In this document: piece after piece, positions 50,941 through 57,667 of the stretch
Position numbering within the stretch: the first letter of the stretch is position 1
How the letters are laid out: each line of letters starts with the position of its first letter
Assembly (NCBI RefSeq): GCF_048381675.1
Contig: NZ_JBLWIS010000012.1
Coordinates: forward strand, 1-64,000
Origin: Advenella sp048381675
GTDB taxonomy: Bacteria; Pseudomonadota; Gammaproteobacteria; Burkholderiales; Burkholderiaceae_B
Direction of reading: 5' to 3'
DNA: 64,000 nt
Made by a program: the position numbers and the translations under genes
Notes under the pieces: generated by a model
Told to the model about the DNA's origin: nothing
The model's database searches: none
Seen by the model: the letters and a program-made list of their open reading frames with translations, nothing else

Positions 50941-51501
50941 ATGAGTGAAATAATACATGATACTACCCCTGTCAGGTTGTCCACCAGACAGCCAGTGTTT
51001 TTGGTGGGCATGATGGGGGCAGGCAAAACAACAATAGGACGGGCCCTGGCCCGGGCAATGAATCGGGATTTTCTGGATCTCGATCATGAAATTGTCGGGC
51101 GGTGTGGGGTCAGCATTCCATTTATCTTCGACATCGAAGGCGAGGAAGGGTTCCGTAACCGTGAGAGTATGGTGCTTGAAGAGGTTGCGCAGATTGATGG
51201 CATCGTCCTGGCTACCGGTGGTGGTGCCGTGCTAAGAGAAGAAAACCGTGCCATTCTGCGACGCCGGGGTGTTGTGATTTACCTGAAAGCCAGTGCCGAT
51301 GAGCTTTATCGCCGGGTCGCCAAAGACCGGAACCGGCCTTTGCTGGCCACGCCTAACCCGAAAGCCAGGATTGTTGAATTGCTGGCACAGCGTGAATCCC
51401 TGTATGAAAGTGTGGCCGACCTGACGATAGAAACGGGTTCAGGTTCCATCTCGTCGGTAGTTAAGACCATTCATAATTTGTTGCAAAAAAACCAGGAGTA
51501 A
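50941..51501 (+). CDS. aroK: Shikimate kinase
   Basis: 186 residues from the ATG at 50941. The frame is open to a TTG at 50878, but MSEIIHDTTPVRLSTRQP is the natural N-terminus. No Shine-Dalgarno is visible, so initiation may be weak or leaderless. P-loop GMMGAGKTTIG near residues 22-32, shikimate-binding DLDHEI and R-rich FRNRES, LATGGGAVLR and the lid KDRNRPLL. It phosphorylates shikimate in aromatic amino acid synthesis. It is 3 bp upstream of aroB. Confidence 0.95.
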   Translation: MSEIIHDTTPVRLSTRQPVFLVGMMGAGKTTIGRALARAMNRDFLDLDHEIVGRCGVSIPFIFDIEGEEGFRNRESMVLEEVAQIDGIVLATGGGAVLREENRAILRRRGVVIYLKASADELYRRVAKDRNRPLLATPNPKARIVELLAQRESLYESVADLTIETGSGSISSVVKTIHNLLQKNQE

Positions 51502-51504
51502 AGC

Positions 51505-52587
51505 ATGAGTATTGTTAACGTTAACACCGAAGGAGGCGCTTATCCCATTCATATTGCCCCCCATTTGTTGCAGCAGGTAGGTACTTCCATTCCTGCTGAT
51601 GCCACCTCAGTGGTCCTGATCAGCAATCCCACCGTTTATGGCCTGTATGGCAAAACGGTTTTGCAGTCACTGGAAGCCACCGGCAAGAAAATCAATGTAT
51701 TCGAAGTGCCTGACGGTGAAGCCTACAAGACACTGGAAACCCTGAACAGCATCTATACCTGGCTGCTGGAGCAGCGGCTGGACCGCCGTGCGGTTATTGT
51801 TGCATTGGGTGGCGGGGTTATCGGCGATATGTGCGGTTTTGCCGCGGCAACCTATATGCGGGGTATTCGTTTCATTCAGGTGCCGACTACGTTGCTGGCT
51901 CAAGTGGACTCATCGGTGGGTGGCAAGACGGCGGTCAACCACCCCATGGGCAAGAACATGATTGGCGCATTTTATCAGCCGATTGCCGTGGATATTGATA
52001 CCACCGTACTGCGTACCTTGCCCGAGCGTGAAATTGCAGCAGGCCTGGCCGAGGTGATCAAATACGGCCTTATCCTGGATGCCGGCTTTTTTGATTGGTG
52101 CGAACAAAACGTGGCCAGCCTCAAGGCGCTAGAGCCTGAAGCCATCGGCTATGCCGTTCAGCGCTCTTGCGAACTCAAGGCTTATGTGGTGTCCCAAGAC
52201 GAAAAAGAAACCGGCATGCGTGCCATCCTGAACCTGGGGCACACGTTTGGCCATGCCATAGAGGCCGGTCTTGGCTTTGGTACCTGGTTGCACGGAGAGG
52301 CCGTGGGCTGTGGCATGGTGCAGGCGGCTGAATTGTCTGCGCGGGTATGCGGTTTTCCACAGACGGATGTTGAAAGGGTCAGGGCATTGGTGGCAGCCAT
52401 TGGTTGCCCGGTTACCGCCCCTGATCTTGGAACTGACAAATGGATCGAACTGATGCAAATCGATAAAAAGGCCGAAGGAGGCAAAATCAAATTCATTGTC
52501 ATGCCAGGCATCGGCCAGGCGAAAAGCCAAACGGTACCTTGGGAAGACTTGGTGCTGGTTTTGAAGAAAACAACACAGGAAGGGTAA
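51505..52587 (+). CDS. aroB: 3-dehydroquinate synthase
   Basis: 360 residues. NAD-binding VALGGGVIGDMCGFAA, substrate loop DSSVGGKTAVNH, metal ligands in LAEVIKYG (Glu), NLGHTFGHAIE (His) and HGEAVGCGM (His). It makes dehydroquinate from DAHP in the shikimate pathway. The start has AGGAGTAAAGC, and aroK-aroB-dgt form one operon. Confidence 0.97.
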   Translation: MSIVNVNTEGGAYPIHIAPHLLQQVGTSIPADATSVVLISNPTVYGLYGKTVLQSLEATGKKINVFEVPDGEAYKTLETLNSIYTWLLEQRLDRRAVIVALGGGVIGDMCGFAAATYMRGIRFIQVPTTLLAQVDSSVGGKTAVNHPMGKNMIGAFYQPIAVDIDTTVLRTLPEREIAAGLAEVIKYGLILDAGFFDWCEQNVASLKALEPEAIGYAVQRSCELKAYVVSQDEKETGMRAILNLGHTFGHAIEAGLGFGTWLHGEAVGCGMVQAAELSARVCGFPQTDVERVRALVAAIGCPVTAPDLGTDKWIELMQIDKKAEGGKIKFIVMPGIGQAKSQTVPWEDLVLVLKKTTQEG

Positions 52588-52593
52588 ATCAAC

Positions 52594-53718
52594 ATGACAA
52601 CGCTGGCACCGTATGCAACTAAACCCGAAGATACCCGTGGCAGGGTTCACCGGGAAATCGAAGATCCAAGTCGCAATCCGTTCCAGCGTGACAGAGACCG
52701 GATTATTCACAGTTCCGCTTTTCGGCGGCTCGAATATAAAACACAGGTTTTTGTCAATCATGAGGGGGACCTGTTCCGGACCCGCCTTACCCATAGCCTG
52801 GAAGTGGCCCAGATTGGCAGGGCCCTTGCCAGGACATTGCGCCTGAACGAGGACCTGGTGGAAGCCATTTCCCTGGCCCATGACCTTGGGCACACCCCGT
52901 TTGGCCATGCCGGCCAGGACGCCCTGAATGCCTGCATGCGGGAAAAAATACCGCAGGCGGGCGGCTTTGAGCATAACCTGCAAAGCCTGCGGGTGGTTGA
53001 TGAGCTTGAAGAGCGTTATGCCTCGTTTAATGGCTTGAACCTGAGTTTTGAAACCCGTGAGGGTATTCTTAAGCACTGTTCCCTTTCCCATGCCCGCAAC
53101 CTTGGCGAAGTGGCCCGGCGCTTTATCGACAAAAAGCAGCCTGGCCTTGAGGCTCAACTGGCTAATCTGGCGGATGAAATTGCCTATAACAATCACGATG
53201 TCGATGACGGGCTTCGGTCAGGATTGATCACGGTTGATCAATTGCTATCGGTAGAATTGTTCGCAAGTCATTATCAAAATGTTTGTAATATATATCAGAA
53301 TGTTTCTGAAAAGAGGCTAATTTCCGAAACAATTAGGCGCATAATAAATACATTAATTGTTGATCTTGCACAAAATACGGCACTTAATATCAAAACATTT
53401 GAGATAGAAACACTAAAAGATGTATATAATGCACCCATGCTTGTTGCATTTTCAGCCCCCATCAGGAAACAGGCAAATGAGCTTAAGCGGTTCCTTATGG
53501 AAAATCTTTACCGGCATTACAAGGTCATGCGCATGTCGGGTAAAGCAAAGCGAATCATTACTGATTTATATAGTGCTTTTCTGGAAGATCCCCGTTTGCT
53601 GCCTAAAGATTATCAAGTACAGGATGAGCTCGCACAGGGCCGTTCCATTGCTGATTACATTGCTGGAATGACTGATCGATATGCAATTAAAGAGCATAAA
53701 AGATTGTTTTTGATTTAG
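52594..53718 (+). CDS. dgt: Deoxyguanosinetriphosphate triphosphohydrolase-like protein (Dgt)
   Basis: 374 residues of the HD-domain dNTPase family. Visible motifs are FRRLEYKTQVF, RLTHSLEVAQIGRALA (first His of the metal site), AHDLGHTPFGHAG (HD) and EIAYNNHDVDDGL. It hydrolyses dNTPs to nucleosides and triphosphate. It follows aroB by 6 bp, the usual arrangement. Unusual: codons from about 53260 to 53440 are very AT-rich (34 of 120 G+C over 53281-53400) and use ATA and CTA, unlike the rest of the gene, though the frame is intact. Confidence 0.92.
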   Translation: MTTLAPYATKPEDTRGRVHREIEDPSRNPFQRDRDRIIHSSAFRRLEYKTQVFVNHEGDLFRTRLTHSLEVAQIGRALARTLRLNEDLVEAISLAHDLGHTPFGHAGQDALNACMREKIPQAGGFEHNLQSLRVVDELEERYASFNGLNLSFETREGILKHCSLSHARNLGEVARRFIDKKQPGLEAQLANLADEIAYNNHDVDDGLRSGLITVDQLLSVELFASHYQNVCNIYQNVSEKRLISETIRRIINTLIVDLAQNTALNIKTFEIETLKDVYNAPMLVAFSAPIRKQANELKRFLMENLYRHYKVMRMSGKAKRIITDLYSAFLEDPRLLPKDYQVQDELAQGRSIADYIAGMTDRYAIKEHKRLFLI

Positions 53719-53837
53719 TTTTATTATTTTAATAACTTTTGTTTTGATAAAAAACAAAACCAAAAACAATCCGATGAAGATTTGTTTACAAACTGAAACG
53801 AATCAATTGTTATTAAATTTAATAAAACTCCACAATT

Positions 53838-54686
53838 ATGCAAGCTAATGATGATTTTTCATTGTCCCATATATTAATTATTGATAATGAAATACATGGA
53901 CGTAATGCGCTGATGAATATCTTGCGGGAAAAAAACTCCCGTATCAGTCATGCTTTTGATGGTTTACAGGGATATGAGCGGGCAGTCGCCAATCGTCCAG
54001 ACCTGATTCTTTCAAACATACAATTACCCAAACTGAATGGCGTTACGTTGTGTCGACGATTGAAGGCCAACCCATTCACCAACGATATCCCCATGATTTT
54101 CTATGGGCAGGAAGAAAATCCTGAAAACCGGCTGGAAGCGTTTCGTAGTGGTGCAGTTGATTACATTCCCAATGATTGCTCCGACTACGAGGTGATTGCC
54201 CGGATTACCGTACATTTGTCTTTGGCAAGCAAAAAACGCATGATTCAATCCATGGAGTTGGGCCTCAAGCAGGAAATGAATTCTTTTTCCGCTTTTTCTC
54301 CACGGCCCATGTCCTGCCAGGAAACTCTGGACGATGCGCTCGTGGTATCCATTGTGCAAAAATATGTACAGGAACACCTTAACGAACCGCTTTCCATTAG
54401 CCATCTGGCTGAAGTGGCCGGCATGCACGAAAAACGCTTGACCAAGGCTTTCCAGGATCATCTCAATATCAGTGTCTTTGAGTTTGTTCGTGATACCCGC
54501 ATGCACGAGGCAAAACGCCTGTTACTGGAAACCTCCTTGCGTACCCTTACCATCGCTGCAGAAATCGGCTATTCGAGTTCTGCCAATTTTTCAACGGCAT
54601 TCCAGCAGTTTTACGGGGTTTCGCCCTCGGTGTTCAGAAAATATAAAGGTAATGTTGAAGAGGCACTGCAGGTAGCCCACGCCTGA
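53838..54686 (+). CDS. AraC-family regulator with a degenerate receiver domain
   Basis: 282 residues. Residues 11-130 have the receiver fold, but the phosphoacceptor position is Asn60 (PDLILSNIQLP), the conserved Thr/Ser is Gly90 (MIFYG), the conserved Lys is Asn112 (YIPND) and one of the acidic pair is Asn17. It therefore cannot be phosphorylated in the usual way. Residues about 175-275 form an AraC-type double helix-turn-helix (ISHLAEVAGMHEKRLTKAFQ, IAAEIGYSSSANFSTAFQQF, YGVSPSVFRKY). No histidine kinase is nearby. It precedes the lrgAB-like pair by 152 bp on the same strand and may control it, but this is a guess. No clear ribosome-binding site; the flanks are AT-rich. Confidence 0.85.
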   Translation: MQANDDFSLSHILIIDNEIHGRNALMNILREKNSRISHAFDGLQGYERAVANRPDLILSNIQLPKLNGVTLCRRLKANPFTNDIPMIFYGQEENPENRLEAFRSGAVDYIPNDCSDYEVIARITVHLSLASKKRMIQSMELGLKQEMNSFSAFSPRPMSCQETLDDALVVSIVQKYVQEHLNEPLSISHLAEVAGMHEKRLTKAFQDHLNISVFEFVRDTRMHEAKRLLLETSLRTLTIAAEIGYSSSANFSTAFQQFYGVSPSVFRKYKGNVEEALQVAHA

Positions 54687-54720
54687 TTAAACAGGCTAGG
54701 TTTGTTGTGTGTTTGCAAAT

Positions 54721-54740
54721 ATGGCCGCCTGTGCGGCCAT
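54721..54740 (+). terminator. Hairpin after the AraC-type regulator
   Basis: Perfect 8-bp stem ATGGCCGC (54721-54728) / GCGGCCAT (54733-54740) with a CTGT loop. Only scattered T follow, so terminator strength is uncertain. Confidence 0.5.
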
Positions 54741-54838
54741 CTTCATATCGGTTGTCTTAATTTGAAAGTGATGCCTGCTGGCGTGCAAGCGGGTAAGATG
54801 GCGGTATTGGTACAACAATTACAAAAAGCGGGGGGGTA

Positions 54839-55222
54839 ATGTTACTGACGCTGGCTGTTTTATGTTTTTTCCAGGCATTGGGAGAGCTGGTGTCGGTGCT
54901 CTCGGGTTTGCCTGTGCCCGGACCGGTGCTAGGCATGGTTTTTTTGTTCATCACCCTGTTGCTAAAACCAGGCTTGATCCAGCATATTGCGGCATCCGCC
55001 GAGCAATTGCTTAAGTCAATGATGATTATGTTTATCCCGGTCTGTGTGGGTATCATGACTTCTTATACCTTGCTCAAGGGCCAATGGCTGGCGTTGGTCG
55101 CCGGTATCGTGGTTAGCACCGTGCTGGCCATGGCGGTGGGGGCGTTGGTGATGCAAACGGTCATGAAGCGACTTGAAAAGCAGGCCCATGATTCGCAAAA
55201 GGGGGCGCCCGATGTTGAATGA
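54839..55222 (+). CDS. LrgA/CidA-family holin-like membrane protein
   Basis: 127 residues with about four membrane helices; it begins MLLTLAVLCFFQALGELVS and contains the family motif LPVPGPVLGMVFLF. LrgA/CidA proteins are small holin-like membrane proteins that act with LrgB/CidB; in some bacteria the pair imports pyruvate. An unusually G-rich site (seven G residues) lies 2-3 bases before the ATG. Its end overlaps the next gene by 11 bp. Confidence 0.88.
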   Translation: MLLTLAVLCFFQALGELVSVLSGLPVPGPVLGMVFLFITLLLKPGLIQHIAASAEQLLKSMMIMFIPVCVGIMTSYTLLKGQWLALVAGIVVSTVLAMAVGALVMQTVMKRLEKQAHDSQKGAPDVE

Positions 55223-55931
55223 TTTCTGGCTCCCGTTTACCAAGACCCCGCTGTTTGGCATTTTGCTAACCTTGCTGGTGTATGCCTTGGTTGCCTGGCT
55301 GGCCAAAAAAAGCCGCTTTCATCCTTTGGTCAACCCCGTTGCCCTGTCGGTGCTCCTGATTGTGCCTTTCCTTGTGTATGCAGGAGTTCCTTATGAAGAC
55401 TATATGGCGGGCGCGCAATATATTTCTTTTCTGCTGGGTCCGGCTACGGTTGCGCTGGCTATACCTTTGGCTATGCAGCTTGAGCGGGTCAAAAAGGCCT
55501 GGCTGCCCTTGGTTTGCGGTTTGCTGGCGGGCTCGCTGACGGCGGTGTTGTCGGTGGTGCTGGTGGCTGCTTTCCTTGGCGCTGAAGACGTGCTGCTCAT
55601 TTCCCTGGCACCAAAATCGGCCACCATGCCGATTGCCATGGGGGTCAGTGAGAAACTGGGGGGGCTGGCGTCGCTGGCAGCGGTGGGGGTGATGGGCACC
55701 GGTATCTTTGGTGTCATGAGCGCCCGTTATGTTTTCAGGTTAATCAACATCGAGTCGCCGGAAATCAGGGGTTTCATGCTGGGCCTGACCGCGCACGGTA
55801 TTGGCGTTGCCCGCGGTTTCCAGGTTAGCAATGAAATGGGTACCTTTGCCGGCCTTGGCATGAGCCTGAACGGGTTGTTGACCGCTTTCCTGGTACCGCT
55901 GGTGGTGACCTTGCATTTTGTCTTGTTTTAA
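55212..55931 (+). CDS. LrgB/CidB-family membrane protein
   Basis: 239 residues from the ATG at 55212 (MLNDFWLPFTKTPLF); the frame is open to 55173 inside the previous gene. It is very hydrophobic, with family motifs YMAGAQYISFLLGPATVALA, SLAPKSATMPIAMGVS and LTAHGIGVARGFQ. It forms an operon with the LrgA-like gene through an 11-bp overlap. Murein-hydrolase control or pyruvate/glycolate transport are the known roles of the family; which applies is not visible. Confidence 0.9.
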   Translation: MLNDFWLPFTKTPLFGILLTLLVYALVAWLAKKSRFHPLVNPVALSVLLIVPFLVYAGVPYEDYMAGAQYISFLLGPATVALAIPLAMQLERVKKAWLPLVCGLLAGSLTAVLSVVLVAAFLGAEDVLLISLAPKSATMPIAMGVSEKLGGLASLAAVGVMGTGIFGVMSARYVFRLINIESPEIRGFMLGLTAHGIGVARGFQVSNEMGTFAGLGMSLNGLLTAFLVPLVVTLHFVLF

Positions 55932-56044
55932 GCCATGGATTGGGGGCTGTTTTGCAACCGTCCTGTATGATTTTCCCTGATGGTCGGGGTTGAATTGCCA
56001 GTGCTAGAATCAAGTCAATAATGACTCAAAAGCAGGAGACACGG

Positions 56045-57667
56045 GTGCTGATTCAAAAGCCAACTTACGGGCAAACCTATGAGGCGTTCAAATGGGAGAT
56101 TCCGGCCAATTTCAATATCGGGGTGGATGTTTGCGATAAATGGGCCGATGGGAGTGGCCGCCTGGCCTTGATCCAGGAAAGAGCCGCCGGTGATAGCCGC
56201 CGTTATACCTTTGACCAGCTCAAGGCGTACTCCAACCAGTTTGTCCACGTGCTACAAAAGGCGGGGGTAGGCAAGGGGGACAGGGTGGGCATTTTGCTGG
56301 CGCAGGGGGTTGAAACAGCGATTGCCCATATTGCCGTGTACAAATTGGGGGCGATTGCGATTCCCCTGTTTTCCCTGTTCGGCATAGATGCCCTGCAGTA
56401 CCGTCTTGCCAACTCGGGCGCCAAGGTCCTGGTGACCAACCAGGACGGCATGGCCAAGTTGCAGGATATCCGTGACAGCCTGAATGAATTGCAGGCGGTT
56501 TTCAATATTGATATTGAAAAATCCGCAGAGGGTGCCACTGCCTTCTGGCCAGCCTTGAAGCAGGAAGCGCCAGATTTCACGCCGGTAAACACCCTGGCTG
56601 AAGACCCGGCCGTTATCATTTATACCTCGGGTACTACCGGTAAGCCTAAGGGGGCCTTGCATGCCCACCGGGTGCTGTTGGGACATTTGCCTGGGGTGGA
56701 GATGTCGCATAATTTTCTATTGGCTGAAGACAGCCTTATGTGGACGCCGGCCGATTGGGCCTGGATTGGTGGCCTGTTTGATGTACTGATGCCTGCCTGG
56801 CATCATGGGATTCCGGTGCTTGCCTGCCGCTTTGAAAAATTCACGGCCGAAGCCGCTTTTGAGCTGATGGAGCGACACCAGGTTACCAACGCCTTCCTGC
56901 CGCCCACGGCCCTGAAAATGATGCGCCATATCGAGAACCCGCAACAACGCTGGCGCCTTAAGTTGCGCACGATTGCCAGTGGAGGGGAATCCTTGGGGCT
57001 GGAGCTGATTGAATGGGGACGGCGCAACCTGGGTCTCACCATTAACGAGTTTTATGGCCAGACCGAATGCAATATGATTGTTTCCGCCTGCTCGGCCCTG
57101 TTTGAGCCGCAGATTGGCAGCATCGGCAAGGCCGTGCCCGGGCATCATCTGGCGATTGTGGACGAGCAGGGTCAAGTCTTGCCCAATGGCCAGGAAGGCA
57201 ATATTGGGGTGCTGGCACCTGATCCGGTCATGTTTCTGGCGTACTGGCAGAATCCTGAAGCGACATGGGAAAAATATGCAGGAGCCTATCTGGTGACCGG
57301 GGATATGGGGGTGCAGGATGAGAACGGTTTTATCCGCTTTGTAGGCCGGAACGATGATGTGATTACCAGTGCCGGTTACCGGATTGGCCCGGGGCCCATT
57401 GAGGACTGCATTCTGGGACATCCTGCCGTTAGCATGGTGGCGGTGATTGGCCTGCCCGATGCCGAGCGCACCGAAGTGGTGACCGCTTTTGTGGTACTTA
57501 GTGAGGGTGTTGCCGAAAGCGAGGACCTGAAAAAAGAAATTCAGGCCCATGTGCGCCATCGTGTAGCTGCCCATGAGTACCCACGCCAGATTCATTTTGT
57601 GCCTGGGTTACCCATGACGACCACGGGCAAGATCATTCGCCGGGAATTACGCCAGCAGCGGTTTTAA
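56045..57667 (+). CDS. AMP-forming acyl-CoA synthetase (acetyl/medium-chain type)
   Basis: 540 residues from GTG at 56045, which has GGAG 6 bases upstream; an in-frame ATG at 56021 lacks a site and would add 8 residues. Motifs: ATP-binding YTSGTTGKPKG (A3), ADWAWIGGLFDVL, NEFYGQTECNM (A5), TGDMGVQDENGF (A7) and the C-terminal catalytic lysine in TTTGKIIRREL (A10). It activates a carboxylic acid to its CoA thioester; the WEIPANFNIGVDVCDKWAD start is typical of acetate/medium-chain enzymes in betaproteobacteria. Its last 21 bases overlap the end of uvrA on the other strand. Confidence 0.87.
   Translation: MLIQKPTYGQTYEAFKWEIPANFNIGVDVCDKWADGSGRLALIQERAAGDSRRYTFDQLKAYSNQFVHVLQKAGVGKGDRVGILLAQGVETAIAHIAVYKLGAIAIPLFSLFGIDALQYRLANSGAKVLVTNQDGMAKLQDIRDSLNELQAVFNIDIEKSAEGATAFWPALKQEAPDFTPVNTLAEDPAVIIYTSGTTGKPKGALHAHRVLLGHLPGVEMSHNFLLAEDSLMWTPADWAWIGGLFDVLMPAWHHGIPVLACRFEKFTAEAAFELMERHQVTNAFLPPTALKMMRHIENPQQRWRLKLRTIASGGESLGLELIEWGRRNLGLTINEFYGQTECNMIVSACSALFEPQIGSIGKAVPGHHLAIVDEQGQVLPNGQEGNIGVLAPDPVMFLAYWQNPEATWEKYAGAYLVTGDMGVQDENGFIRFVGRNDDVITSAGYRIGPGPIEDCILGHPAVSMVAVIGLPDAERTEVVTAFVVLSEGVAESEDLKKEIQAHVRHRVAAHEYPRQIHFVPGLPMTTTGKIIRRELRQQRF

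Noticed and set aside
52129..53196. 355-codon minus-strand open frame opposite aroB and dgt
   Set aside because: It lies fully antisense to two well-recognised genes, and its product is low-complexity shadow sequence without a known domain.
53719..53837. Terminator after dgt
   Set aside because: TTTTGTTTT and AAAACAAAA can pair, but the stem is almost all A-T and weak; in this AT-rich spacer it may be chance.
56717..57595. 292-codon minus-strand open frame opposite the acyl-CoA synthetase
   Set aside because: Antisense shadow of a gene with all expected AMP-binding motifs; no domain recognisable.
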